A DNA stretch of 64,000 bases, taken from Pseudoxanthomonas sacheonensis (lineage in GTDB: Bacteria; Pseudomonadota; Gammaproteobacteria; Xanthomonadales; Xanthomonadaceae). The first letter of the stretch is position 1. The number at the start of each line of letters is the position of its first letter. The stretch covers positions 62,001 to 126,000 of the forward strand of contig NZ_PDWS01000002.1 of NCBI RefSeq assembly GCF_010093305.1, in the 5' to 3' direction. The notes under the pieces are model-generated. The model saw only the letters and a list, made by a program, of their open reading frames with translations, was not told the DNA's origin and did not search any database. This document shows positions 52,510-61,573 of the stretch, piece after piece. Made by a program: the position numbers and the translations under genes.

Positions 52510-52896
52510 CTAGATCAGAAGACTGCAGAAACGCAGCCGTGGGGGCGGATCGGATCGGGCGATCGGCACGTCAGCCTGGATGGTGACGTGGGATACAGGT
52601 TGCACGTAGACCGGCGCCAGGATGAGCGCCGGCAACGCAAGCGGTGGCACCGATAGCTTGGCGGTGTCGGTAGTAACTGTGTGATCAGGATTACAGTGCT
52701 TCTGACAAAGAAGCGGATTGTCCTTGTCGTGCTGCTGGGCCATGCCCATCTCGGCGCAAGGCTCCGCCATCGCCATGGTCTGGGCGGACATCTGCTCCAT
52801 CGGGCACAGATACGCCGCCAGCGCCGCCTGCTGGAACAGCAGGCAGACGATCACCAGGACGGCGATCTGTAGGCGGTGGCGGGCGCGCCGGGTCAT
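52510..52896 (-). CDS. Small Cys/His/Met-rich secreted protein preceding cusCBA
   Basis: 128 residues. A signal peptide (IAVLVIVCLLFQQAALAA) is followed by Met/Cys/His-rich sequence (YLCPMEQMSAQTMAMAEP, QKHCNPDHT), apt for copper. The C-terminus (SDPPPRLRFC) resembles that of the CzcI-like protein in front of czcC. It is probably a periplasmic metal-responsive or chaperone component. Not assigned to a named family. Confidence 0.65.
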   Translation of the reverse strand: MTRRARHRLQIAVLVIVCLLFQQAALAAYLCPMEQMSAQTMAMAEPCAEMGMAQQHDKDNPLLCQKHCNPDHTVTTDTAKLSVPPLALPALILAPVYVQPVSHVTIQADVPIARSDPPPRLRFCSLLI

Positions 52897-52989
52897 GGGC
52901 GGGATGGTACTCCTCTGGCGGCGAGCAAGCCGAATAGTCCATAGACGCGGTTTAGCGCGGCGAGTTCCCAACATCCGGTGGCCAACCGA

Positions 52990-53202
52990 CTACCCACAGC
53001 ACGGCCTTTGCTGCTGGATGGGCGGACACGGCACCGTGCCGTAGGAGCAGAAAACACAGCAGTCGCCCGGTTCGGGCTTCAGCAGCTCGCCACAGGCCGT
53101 GCACTCGTAGAAGAACTGGCACGCCGTCGTCGGCATGGTCTCGACGGCCTGGTGACCGCATTGCGGACACGTCAGCGTGCTCTGCAACTGCAACTCAGCC
53201 AC
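52990..53202 (-). CDS. GDCCVxC domain protein of mer cluster
   Basis: About 70 residues from a GTG that overlaps the merP stop. Cys pairs are arranged LTCPQCGH, YECTACGE and PGDCCVFCSYGT, the GDCCVxC signature, plus a C-terminal PCCG. The family frequently accompanies mercury operons; it may bind Hg(II) or another thiophilic metal. No function is proven. Confidence 0.85.
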   Translation of the reverse strand: MAELQLQSTLTCPQCGHQAVETMPTTACQFFYECTACGELLKPEPGDCCVFCSYGTVPCPPIQQQRPCCG

Positions 53203-53479
53203 CGTTGGCCCTCGCCTTGGCCGGGAAGCCTGCCTCGGAGATCGCACGCGCGATAGCTGGCACGTTGGTGCGATCGGCATCGAAGTCCACGGTGACAGTA
53301 GCCGCCTTGGTGTCGACTTGTGCCTTGGAAACGCCGGGCACCTTGTCCAGGGCCTTTTCGATCGTGATGCTGCACGCCGGGCAGGTCATGTTTTCAACAT
53401 CGAGGACGGCCTTCTTCGGCGTCGCGGCCCACGCCATGCCCGTCCACAAGATCATCAACCCAACAATCCACTGGCGCAT
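53195..53479 (-). CDS. merP: Periplasmic mercury-binding protein MerP
   Basis: 94 residues with signal peptide and one HMA domain. The metal site is ENMTCPACSITIEKAL. It passes Hg(II) to MerT. Spacing of ten bases to merT, overlap with the next gene. Confidence 0.92.
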   Translation of the reverse strand: MRQWIVGLMILWTGMAWAATPKKAVLDVENMTCPACSITIEKALDKVPGVSKAQVDTKAATVTVDFDADRTNVPAIARAISEAGFPAKARANGG

Positions 53480-53489
53480 CGTTCGTCTC

Positions 53490-53846
53490 CTACATGAACC
53501 AAGCTACGTAATACGGGAAGAGCAGCAGCAGCGCGATCACGACGGTTGCCATCCAGAGCCAACGCCGGCGGCGGCGCAGCCCGCCTGGATCAATGCAAGC
53601 TCCGTCCGTTCGACAGCGGGAGGCAGGACCGTACAGACTCCAAAATGCCCAGCCAAGGCACGCCAACGTGGCCACGCTGAACCAAGGTCGCCAGGCATCC
53701 AGCGCGGTGAGGTTGGCAATCCACGCGCCGCTGACGCCCAGCAGCACCAGAACCAGCGGCACCACACAGCACACGGACGCCGCGATGGCGGCAAAACTCG
53801 CCGCAACGATGGCTGGCAGGGAGGATTTGGCGGGGAGGTTGGCCAT
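53490..53846 (-). CDS. merT: Mercury transporter MerT
   Basis: 118 residues, three membrane segments. The vicinal Cys pair in the first helix (IAASVCCVVPLVLVLLG) and the loop pair (CRTDGAC) are intact. MerT imports Hg(II) for reduction by MerA, but no merA is found here. The ATG has no Shine-Dalgarno and lies at the predicted transcription start. Confidence 0.92.
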   Translation of the reverse strand: MANLPAKSSLPAIVAASFAAIAASVCCVVPLVLVLLGVSGAWIANLTALDAWRPWFSVATLACLGWAFWSLYGPASRCRTDGACIDPGGLRRRRRWLWMATVVIALLLLFPYYVAWFM

Positions 53847-53852
53847 GAGCGC

Positions 53853-53884
53853 ATACTACGGTCTGTACCTGGGTACGGAGTCAA
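53853..53884 (-). promoter_or_regulatory. merT promoter with MerR operator
   Basis: TTGACT (53879-53884) and TAGTAT (53853-53858) with a 20-bp spacer, longer than optimal as is usual for MerR-controlled promoters. The spacer carries a dyad CCGTAC-CCA-GGTACAG very like the Tn501 operator. merR begins four bases beyond, divergent. Confidence 0.88.
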
Positions 53885-53887
53885 GCC

Positions 53888-54334
53888 ATGGCCGAGAGCG
53901 CCCTCACCATCAGCAAACTGGCGGCATCGGCCGGCGTGCATGTCGAAACCGTGCGCTACTACCAGCGCCGCCGGCTGTTGCCGGAACCCCAACGGCCCTT
54001 GGGCGGCTTCCGCCACTACGGACCAGCCGATGTCACCCGTCTTCAATTCATCCGGCGAGCCCAAGCGATGGGATTTACCCTGGATGAAATTGCCGGCCTG
54101 CTGGAACTCAAGGGCAAGCGGGCCTGTGAGCAAACGCGTCGACTGACCGAACTCAAACTGGTCGATGTTCGCGAACGACTCGATGCGTTACATCGGCTGG
54201 AAGTCGATCTTATGAACCTCATCGCTGAATGCAGTCAGGCGCCTGGCGGCGAGTCGTGTCCGACCCTGGACCGTCTAGAGCATGCGACGGAGCACTCGGA
54301 CAAGCGCGGTCGATGCGCCGCGATAGCCGATTAG
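53888..54334 (+). CDS. merR: Mercury-responsive regulator MerR
   Basis: 148 residues. N-terminal winged helix (ISKLAASAGVHVETVRYYQR), dimer coiled coil, and the Hg-binding Cys at 80, 115 and 124, with the same 35- and 9-residue spacing as Tn501 MerR. It represses and, with Hg(II), untwists the merT promoter. Its 3' end overlaps the convergent czcD by 4 bases. Confidence 0.93.
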   Translation: MAESALTISKLAASAGVHVETVRYYQRRRLLPEPQRPLGGFRHYGPADVTRLQFIRRAQAMGFTLDEIAGLLELKGKRACEQTRRLTELKLVDVRERLDALHRLEVDLMNLIAECSQAPGGESCPTLDRLEHATEHSDKRGRCAAIAD

Positions 54335-55224
54335 GCATGACCATGTGCATCGTCACATGGCGTCATTTCGACTTGCAGCGTCGCGTGGTGAATGCTGAAC
54401 CGCTCCTCCAGTGCAGCGGCCAGTGAGCGCCGGACTTGTTCTCCATCGCCCCCATCGCGCAACACGATATGCGCCGTCAGCACCGGCTCCTTGGAGCCCA
54501 AGGCCCAGGCATGCAGGTCATGAACCGCGATGACGTTGGGGTGCGACAGCATCATGGTGCGGACCTCGTCCAACTCCAGGCCATGCGGCACGCCTTGCAT
54601 CAGCACCTGACCAGCTTCCCGCAACAATGTCCACGTACGCGGCAGCACCCAAAGTCCGATGAGGACTGCGATGATGGGGTCGGCCACCGTCCATCCGGTG
54701 AACTTGATCACCAACGCGCCGACGATGACACCGACGGAACCCAGCATGTCGCTCCAGACTTCCAGATAGGCGCCCTTGACGTTGAGGCTGGTGCCGCTGC
54801 CCGCCTTGAGTAGGCGCATCGAGATCAGATTGATGACCAGGCCAATCGCAGCGATCACCAGCATGCCGCTCGAGGCGACTTCCGGCGGATCGCGAAAGCG
54901 GCCGACGGCCTCCCACAGGATGTAGCCGGCGACCAGGAACAGCAGGCCACCATTGATCATCGCGCCTATGGCTTCCATCCGCGCATAGCCATACGTGCGC
55001 TTGGCGTCGGGTGGTCGTCGGCTCAAACGCACAGCGAACAACGAGATTGCCAGCGCAATGACATCTGTGCCCATGTGAGCGGCATCGGACAGCAATGCCA
55101 GGCTATTGGTAATCAATCCACCGATGACCTCCGCAATCAGGAACGCGGTAGTTAAGCCAAAGGCCCACCACAATGGCTGTTCGTGCTTTATCTCGCCGGT
55201 GCCGTGATCGTGTCCTGCGCCCAT
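54331..55224 (-). CDS. czcD: Cation diffusion facilitator CzcD
   Basis: 297 residues, six membrane segments and a cytoplasmic C-terminal domain. The His-rich N-terminus (MGAGHDHGTGEIKHE) and C-terminal DDAHGHA suit metal binding. The first transport site is DAAHMGTD in helix 2; in helix 5 the matching motif reads EVWSD, Glu instead of His. It exports Zn/Co/Cd from the cytoplasm by antiport. Last gene of the czc operon. Confidence 0.92.
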   Translation of the reverse strand: MGAGHDHGTGEIKHEQPLWWAFGLTTAFLIAEVIGGLITNSLALLSDAAHMGTDVIALAISLFAVRLSRRPPDAKRTYGYARMEAIGAMINGGLLFLVAGYILWEAVGRFRDPPEVASSGMLVIAAIGLVINLISMRLLKAGSGTSLNVKGAYLEVWSDMLGSVGVIVGALVIKFTGWTVADPIIAVLIGLWVLPRTWTLLREAGQVLMQGVPHGLELDEVRTMMLSHPNVIAVHDLHAWALGSKEPVLTAHIVLRDGGDGEQVRRSLAAALEERFSIHHATLQVEMTPCDDAHGHA

Positions 55225-55262
55225 AAGAAGTCTCCCGTAATCGAATCGATGGTTCGAACGCG

Positions 55263-56510
55263 TTATTCGGTCTGCGGACTCGTTCCGAGCATTGCCCGCA
55301 TCAGTGCGGGCAATCGCCGGATGTGGCGAACAAGCAGTGCTACCGCCAGCGCGAGATACACCCAGGCCAAGGCCGTCAGCACGGCGATCTCGCGCTCGGG
55401 CGTGGCCTGGTAGAAGAAGGCCAGCCCGAGTTGCGTCACGAACAGACTCGCCAAGGCCAATGCCCCCCAGAGGCTAAGCCGCAGCGGCAACAGCAGCGCC
55501 AGCGCGAACACGGATTGCGCCGCCGTCAGGAAGAACTCCTCGTGCTGGCGCGCATCCAGCGGAAGCGACATCACTCGCCCAGCGCCGATGCTCATCGCGA
55601 TCGGCAACATGCCGACCAACAGCGTCCACTGGTTGATCTTGTCACTGATCATGGTGGTGAGGCCGGCACGGGCGCGGCCATCAAGGGCGAACAGGATGGC
55701 GATGGTGACCGCTGGCGCTTCGCTGGCCAGCGGTGCCAGCCACTGGACTACAAGGAACTCGTCGATGCCTAGACGACGACCTGAAGCCACCAGCGATTCG
55801 GCGAAGGGTTCGGCCGCCAGCAGGATGACACCGGCCGCCACCACACTCATCGCCGCCATCACCGTCCAGCGCTTGGCGGGCGTCAACTGCGCGATCACCG
55901 CGCCTGGGCCCGGTTCTTCGTCTTCCTCTTCCTCTTCGTTCTCCGCGCGCGAGGTGCGCCACAGGTACAGGCAGAACAAGACGCCCAGCACGAGAAAGTC
56001 GATTATGCCAATGCTGTTCTTCAGCAAGATGATGAAGGCATACGCGCTGGCTAGGGCGAGGAAAACGATCTCGACCGAGTTTTCGTACTGCAGCACGATT
56101 CCTCGCTGTCGCGAACGCCACCAATGCAGGCCCACCAGCAGCGGCCAGGCCAGGCCGATCAGCAGACGATTGGCGCCTGTCATGTTCGCTGCGGCGTAGG
56201 CGACGTAACCCGAGGCCGGATCCTGCCCGGCGCGATAGGCGTAGTAGAAGTCGACCGCGTATTCGGGCAGCACTGTAATCAACGCAACCACCGCCAGCAC
56301 GAAACCGGTGGCGATGTATTTTTCCGCCGCTTCGGCACCCCATGACAACAGGAAGCCCGCTGCCAGGATCGCAAGACCAAACAGCACCGCATCACCCAGC
56401 GCACCCGCGCTACCGCTGGTGATGCGCAGATACGTGGCGGGCAGGACGGCCGCTACTGCGGCGCTCACGGGAACGACGAATTCGCGAATGCCGTTATGGA
56501 GGCGAGTCAT
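55263..56510 (-). CDS. CaCA-family sodium/calcium exchanger-like cation antiporter
   Basis: 415 residues, about eleven membrane segments in two inverted halves, each with an acidic repeat (ITVLPEYAVDFYYAY; APLASEAPAVTIAIL). A cytoplasmic loop of acidic residues (ENEEEEEDEEPG) joins the halves. Family members exchange Na+ or H+ for Ca2+ or other divalent ions. Its place within a czc operon suggests a heavy-metal or charge-balancing role. Confidence 0.85.
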   Translation of the reverse strand: MTRLHNGIREFVVPVSAAVAAVLPATYLRITSGSAGALGDAVLFGLAILAAGFLLSWGAEAAEKYIATGFVLAVVALITVLPEYAVDFYYAYRAGQDPASGYVAYAAANMTGANRLLIGLAWPLLVGLHWWRSRQRGIVLQYENSVEIVFLALASAYAFIILLKNSIGIIDFLVLGVLFCLYLWRTSRAENEEEEEDEEPGPGAVIAQLTPAKRWTVMAAMSVVAAGVILLAAEPFAESLVASGRRLGIDEFLVVQWLAPLASEAPAVTIAILFALDGRARAGLTTMISDKINQWTLLVGMLPIAMSIGAGRVMSLPLDARQHEEFFLTAAQSVFALALLLPLRLSLWGALALASLFVTQLGLAFFYQATPEREIAVLTALAWVYLALAVALLVRHIRRLPALMRAMLGTSPQTE

Positions 56511-56532
56511 GCGCGGCTTCTCCTTCGATGAG

Positions 56533-56853
56533 TCATTCGGCTGGGCTCGACGGGCCGATTGCCTCGTGCCGCTCCACCGGCACGACGAACACGGCCCCTA
56601 CCGGCAGGTCGCCGATGCGGCCTACCTCATGGATCAGGGCCACAATCTGTTCGGTCCGCGCATCTTCGCAATAGGCTTCCAACCGCACGTCGGATTCACC
56701 CTCTGGCGCCAGATCGGCACGGACGATGGCTTCGTTCGGATGCACGACGCCGTGCACCCGGGACAGCGAGAGGTGGTAGAGGCCCGCACGCTCGATTACC
56801 CGCACGATGCGATCAGCCAGCGATGGACGGACAAAGGCGACAATCATCTTCAT
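56533..56853 (-). CDS. PII-like protein of heavy-metal efflux operon, copy 2
   Basis: About 105 residues from MKMIVAFVRPSLADRIVRVI. The ferredoxin-like PII fold is evident with VRLEAYCEDARTEQIVALIHEV near the end. The T-loop Tyr and ATP/2-OG signature of GlnB are not visible. It fits the PII-NG subgroup reported beside heavy-metal RND genes. Paralogous to the next gene. Role inferred: sensing or gating of efflux. Confidence 0.8.
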   Translation of the reverse strand: MKMIVAFVRPSLADRIVRVIERAGLYHLSLSRVHGVVHPNEAIVRADLAPEGESDVRLEAYCEDARTEQIVALIHEVGRIGDLPVGAVFVVPVERHEAIGPSSPAE

Positions 56854-56926
56854 GGTGGGCACTCCCGATGTTGAAGGACGCGACAGGCCGGGCCCGCCGC
56901 ACCCAGTCACGGCACCGCTTCGGCCA

Positions 56927-57247
56927 TCAACGGACGTCGTTGATGGGAATCGACTGATCGATGGTGCTCACGTATATCCAGCCGGCTTCCGCTCGACCCG
57001 TCCGCCCGATCTGGCGAAAAATCTCCACCGCACGCCCTACGTCGCTGTCCTCGCAGAACAGTTCCATCTGCACTTCGTTGATCACTTGATCACCGAACTC
57101 GACCGAATACTCCTGCTCGCGCGCACTGAGTGCGCGCAGCAGGCCTTTCACGTCGAACAGGCTGAGGCGCTGGAAGCCGGCGGCTTCCAGCGCGTGGATC
57201 AAGTCTGAGACACGATTGCGGTGCACAAATGCCTTGATCTGTTTCAT
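56927..57247 (-). CDS. PII-like protein of heavy-metal efflux operon, copy 1
   Basis: 106 residues, starting MKQIKAFVHRNRVSDLIHAL, overlapping the czcA stop (ATGA). Like its paralogue it keeps an acidic strand with Cys (VQMELFCEDSDVGRAVEIF) and the C-terminal GWIYVSTIDQ strand. Divergent from GlnB/GlnK at the nucleotide loop. Translational coupling to czcA suggests that it acts on the pump. Confidence 0.82.
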   Translation of the reverse strand: MKQIKAFVHRNRVSDLIHALEAAGFQRLSLFDVKGLLRALSAREQEYSVEFGDQVINEVQMELFCEDSDVGRAVEIFRQIGRTGRAEAGWIYVSTIDQSIPINDVR

Positions 57248-60200
57248 GACGCAGTCTCCTGAGAATTGTGCTCGGCCGCCTTGCGGTCGGAGCGGTTTTC
57301 AAGCCATTCGTACAGAACCGGAAGCAGGATCAACGTGAGCAGCGTTGAACTGATCAGACCGCCAACGACCACCGTCGCCAACGGACGTTGCGTTTCCGCG
57401 CCGACACCGCTGGACAGCAGCATCGGCACCAGACCGAGGATCGCCACGCTCGCGGTCATCAGCACCGGTCGCAGACGCAGAGCCGTGCCCTGCACCACCG
57501 CTTCGCGCACCGACAGGCCTTTCTCACGCAGCTCGTTGAGGAAGCTCACCAGCACGATGCCGTTGAGCATCGCCACGCCGAATACCGCGATGAAGCCGAT
57601 CGCTGAGGGCACCGACAGGTACTGGCCGGTGACAAACAAGGCCAACAATCCGCCAATGGTGGCGAACGGCACGTTGGCCAGAATCAGCGCCGCGTACTTG
57701 ACCGAGTTGAAGGCGGTATAGAGCAACACGAAGATGAAAAAGATCGTGACTGGCACGATCAGCGCCAACTTGGCCAGCGCACGCTGCTGGTTCTCGAACG
57801 CCCCACCCCACTCGATCCAGTAGCCCGGCGGCAGCTTCACCTGCTGCTTAATCGCCGTCTCAGCGTCCTGGACGAAGCTATCGACGTCGCGGCCTCGGAC
57901 GTCCATCTGGATCACCGCATAGCGTTGCAGTTGCTCGCGACGGACGAACGAGTAACCTTCGGCCACGTTGATGTCGGCTACCTCCGACAGCGGCACCAAG
58001 GCGCCGGTTGCCGTGCGGAGCGGGATGCGACGCAATGACTCGACCGAATCGCGTGTCGCGTCATCCAGCCGCACTGCGATATCGAAGCGTTTCACGCCAT
58101 CGAGCAGTACGCTCACCGGTTCGCCGCCCAGGCCATTGCGGACGATGGTGAGCACCTCCTCAGCGTTCATGCCATGGCGGGCCAGTTCGTCGCGCTTGAC
58201 CGCGATGCGAATCTGCGGCTTGCCGATGTTGGCTTCCAAAGCAAGGTCGGCCACGCCCGGCACCTTGTCCAGCACGCGCTTGATGCGGCCGCTCAGCTTG
58301 TCGAGTTCGCCCAGGTCTTCACCGTAAAGCTTCAGCGCCAAGGTGGCGCGCACGCCGGAGATCAGTTCCTCCACGCGCATCTGGATCGGTTGGGTGTAGC
58401 CGGGCACCACGTTCGGCACGACCTTCTCCAGCGTCTCTTGCATCGCCGCTTCGAGCTGCTTGATGTCGCGGCCCGACTTCCACTCTTCCTCGGGTTTGAG
58501 CGCGGTGTAGATCTCCATGTAATTGACGTCGGCGGTCTCGCCCTTCTCGGCACGGCCGATCATCGCCAGCGTGGTCTCGACCTCCGGGAATTGCTTGAAG
58601 GCCGCGGCGATGGTGTTGCTGGTCTTGATCGATTCGTTGAGCGAGGTCGACGGGATGCCCGTCACGCGCCACATGATCGAGCCTTCCTGCAGTTGCGGCA
58701 TGAACTCCTTACCCAGGAAAGGGAACAGCGCCAGGCTCGCGACCAAGGCGACAAGCGCGCTGATCACGACCACTTTCTTGCGGCCCAGCGCCTTCGCCAA
58801 CAGCGGCTGATAACCACGCTTGATCCTGGCCACCAACCACGTATCGCGCTCGGGCTTGGGCTTGAGAATCATCGACGCCAAGACCGGGATCAGCGTCAGG
58901 CTCAGGATCAGCGAACCGGCCATCGCGAAGGCGATGTTGAATGCCATCGGCTTGAACATCTTGCCTTCGAGGCCTTCCAGCGCGAACAGCGGCAGGAACA
59001 CCACGATGATGATGCCGATCGCGAACGTGATTGGATTGGCCACTTCCTTAGCCGCGGCCAACACCGCAGAAGTCTTGTCGACCTTCTCTCCGTGTTCCAA
59101 CCGCTCCGCCATGATCCGGAAGGCGTTCTCCACCATTACCACCGCGCCGTCGACCATCATGCCGATGCCGATCGCCAGGCCCGCGAGCGACATCAGATTG
59201 GCGGACAAGCCGACCTGCCCCATGCCGATGAAGGCAATCAGCATGGCCAGCGGCAGTGTGACGATCACGACCAGCGCTGAGCGGACCTCGCCCAGGAACA
59301 GGAACAGGATTACCGCGACCAGCAGCGAGCCTTCCACCAGCGCCCGCACCGCGGTTTCGACCGCCTTGTTGACGAGGTCAGTGCGCTCGTACATCGGCTT
59401 GAGCACCATGGTCTTCGGCAGTGCATCGCGCACCACGTCAAGCTTGCCCTTGACCGCCTCGACCACGTCCTTGGCGTTCTCGCCGATGCGGGCCAGCGCC
59501 TGGCCCATCACGACTTCCTGGCCGTCGCGGGTCACCGCACCGAAGCGCGGCGCGGGGGCTTCGACCACGGTTGCCACGTCACGCAGATACACCGGCACAC
59601 CGTCCTCCGACTTGAGCACGATCGCGCCGATGTCCTCGGTCGACTTCAGCAAACCCAGACCGCGCACCAGGAACTGCTCGCGGCCCACGTCCATCACGTT
59701 ACCGCCGACCTGGCCGTTGTTGGCGGGGAGCGCGTTGATGACATCGCCGAAGCCCAGCCCGCGGGCGTAGAGGCGTTGCGGATCGATCTGCACCTGGTAC
59801 TGGCGTTCGCCACCGCCCCAGGAACTAACGTCGTCCACGCCCGGTGCCGTGCGCAGGATCAGCCGCACGGTCCATTCCTGCCATGTGCGCAGGTCCATAT
59901 CGGTGACCTGGTCCTTACTGACGCCGGGCGCGCGTTCGACGGTGTACCAGTACACCTGCCCCAGGCCCGACGTGTTCGGGCCCATGCTCGGCTTGCCATA
60001 GCCTTCAGGCAGACGATCGCCGATTTCCTGCAGGCGTTCGTTGACCAGTTGTCGCGCGAAGTAGATGTCCATGTCGTCCTTGAAATAGACCGACACGTAC
60101 GACAACCCGAACAGGCTGACCGAGCGGATTTCCTGCACCTTCGGCAGGCCGGCCAACGCAGACTCCACCGGCGTGGTGAGCAACTGCTCGACGTCCTCGG

Positions 60201-60372
60201 CGGCCAGGCCCGGGGACTCGGTGTAGATGTTGACCTGGACCGGCGTCACGTCGGGGAAGGCATCGATCGGCACGTTGCGAACGGCGCTGATGCCGAGGAA
60301 GGCGACGACCGCGAACACGATCAGGACCAGGAACTTGTAGCGCAGGGAGAGTTCGACCAGGCGATTCAGCAT
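57244..60372 (-). CDS. czcA: Heavy-metal efflux RND permease CzcA
   Basis: 1042 residues with the HME-RND layout and CzcA-like signature at the porter region (GYTQPIQMRVEELISGVR). The transmembrane relay motif reads GIGMMVDGAVVMVEN at 402-416: Asp408 and Glu415 of CzcA are kept but Asp402 is Gly. CzcA pumps Zn, Co and Cd from the periplasm with CzcB and CzcC; the altered motif makes the exact metal uncertain. Confidence 0.93.
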   Translation of the reverse strand: MLNRLVELSLRYKFLVLIVFAVVAFLGISAVRNVPIDAFPDVTPVQVNIYTESPGLAAEDVEQLLTTPVESALAGLPKVQEIRSVSLFGLSYVSVYFKDDMDIYFARQLVNERLQEIGDRLPEGYGKPSMGPNTSGLGQVYWYTVERAPGVSKDQVTDMDLRTWQEWTVRLILRTAPGVDDVSSWGGGERQYQVQIDPQRLYARGLGFGDVINALPANNGQVGGNVMDVGREQFLVRGLGLLKSTEDIGAIVLKSEDGVPVYLRDVATVVEAPAPRFGAVTRDGQEVVMGQALARIGENAKDVVEAVKGKLDVVRDALPKTMVLKPMYERTDLVNKAVETAVRALVEGSLLVAVILFLFLGEVRSALVVIVTLPLAMLIAFIGMGQVGLSANLMSLAGLAIGIGMMVDGAVVMVENAFRIMAERLEHGEKVDKTSAVLAAAKEVANPITFAIGIIIVVFLPLFALEGLEGKMFKPMAFNIAFAMAGSLILSLTLIPVLASMILKPKPERDTWLVARIKRGYQPLLAKALGRKKVVVISALVALVASLALFPFLGKEFMPQLQEGSIMWRVTGIPSTSLNESIKTSNTIAAAFKQFPEVETTLAMIGRAEKGETADVNYMEIYTALKPEEEWKSGRDIKQLEAAMQETLEKVVPNVVPGYTQPIQMRVEELISGVRATLALKLYGEDLGELDKLSGRIKRVLDKVPGVADLALEANIGKPQIRIAVKRDELARHGMNAEEVLTIVRNGLGGEPVSVLLDGVKRFDIAVRLDDATRDSVESLRRIPLRTATGALVPLSEVADINVAEGYSFVRREQLQRYAVIQMDVRGRDVDSFVQDAETAIKQQVKLPPGYWIEWGGAFENQQRALAKLALIVPVTIFFIFVLLYTAFNSVKYAALILANVPFATIGGLLALFVTGQYLSVPSAIGFIAVFGVAMLNGIVLVSFLNELREKGLSVREAVVQGTALRLRPVLMTASVAILGLVPMLLSSGVGAETQRPLATVVVGGLISSTLLTLILLPVLYEWLENRSDRKAAEHNSQETAS

Positions 60373-60412
60373 GGCGCACCTCCCGCAAAGGCGGGATTGG
60401 CGTCAGAGATCA

Positions 60413-61573
60413 TCACTCTTCTCCTAACTGCGACTTGAGCATCTGCGCTTTGACGGCAAAGGCGCCTTCGACCACGACGGCGTCGCCGGGCTTGAGGCCT
60501 TCGCGGATGACGGTCCGATCGCCGATCGCTTCACCGGTACGCACCGGCGTCGGTTCCAACGCACCGGTCGCGTTGCGACGGAACACGACCGTGTCGCCTT
60601 CCAACTGCACCACCGCGTCGGTTGGCACCGACACCATAGTCACGGCGGCGTTGCCATCCTTGGCGACGTCGCTGGCCTCGAAGAACACATCGACGTAATC
60701 GCCGCTGTGCAGGCGGTCGTCCCGGTTCGGAACCTCGATCCGCACCACCGCATTGCGGGTCGTGTCCGACGTGCGATGCGCGGGATGCTGAACGGTACCC
60801 TTCAGGCGCTCGCCGTTGAACACCACCGTCGCTTCCGTGCCGGGTGTGATGCGCGGAACGATCCCCGATGGCAGCTTGGCGTCGACCCAAACCACCGATT
60901 CATCGACCAGGCGGAACAGCGTCTTGCCCGGTTCAATTTTCTCGCCGACGACCACGGCATCCTCGGTGATTCGCCCGGCATGCGGCGCGGTCAAGGTGAA
61001 CTGGCCGTTGCTGCGCCCGGCCGCCGTGCCCGGCAAGCCATACGCCTGTGCCGTTGCGCGAGCGCGATCGAGCGCGACCTGTGCCTCGTTGATGCGGCGC
61101 CCGGACACGGCCTCACGACCGAGTGCAGAGACGCGGCGCCATTCCTGTTCGGCGATGCGCAACTCTGCCTGGGCATTGGCGACTTCGACGCTGGACAGCG
61201 TCACCAGCGGTGCGCCGGCGCGCACTTCGTCGCCGAGCTTGGCATGGCGACGCACGACCAGGGCTTCGACACTGGGCGTGATCAGCGCCGTGCCGTAGGC
61301 ATTGTCGAGCACTTCACCGGGCGCACGCAGCTGTTCGCTCATCGAAGCGGGCTGCAACGCCTGCACGACGATGCCGGCAGCTTTCATCGCTGCGGCATCG
61401 AGCTTGACGGGCGCGATGCCGGCTTCGCTTTCGGTGGGCGCTTCAGCGCCTTCGGCTTCGGTCGGGGCCGACTCGGTCGAGGGGGACCTCGAACATGCGG
61501 CCATGGCAAGCAGTAACGCCGCGGCCAGCAACGGCGACATCAGACGGAACGGGGTCATCGAAAGTTCTCTCAT
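60413..61573 (-). CDS. czcB: RND periplasmic adaptor CzcB
   Basis: 386 residues. A lipobox (LLLAMAACSRS) predicts lipid anchoring. The mature part is acidic at first (ESAPTEAEGAEAPTESE) and then has the adaptor core, with lipoyl halves (VVRRHAKLGDEVRAGAPLV; LTAPHAGRITEDAVVVGEKI). It links CzcA to CzcC. Coupled to czcC by an ATGA overlap. Confidence 0.92.
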   Translation of the reverse strand: MRELSMTPFRLMSPLLAAALLLAMAACSRSPSTESAPTEAEGAEAPTESEAGIAPVKLDAAAMKAAGIVVQALQPASMSEQLRAPGEVLDNAYGTALITPSVEALVVRRHAKLGDEVRAGAPLVTLSSVEVANAQAELRIAEQEWRRVSALGREAVSGRRINEAQVALDRARATAQAYGLPGTAAGRSNGQFTLTAPHAGRITEDAVVVGEKIEPGKTLFRLVDESVVWVDAKLPSGIVPRITPGTEATVVFNGERLKGTVQHPAHRTSDTTRNAVVRIEVPNRDDRLHSGDYVDVFFEASDVAKDGNAAVTMVSVPTDAVVQLEGDTVVFRRNATGALEPTPVRTGEAIGDRTVIREGLKPGDAVVVEGAFAVKAQMLKSQLGEE

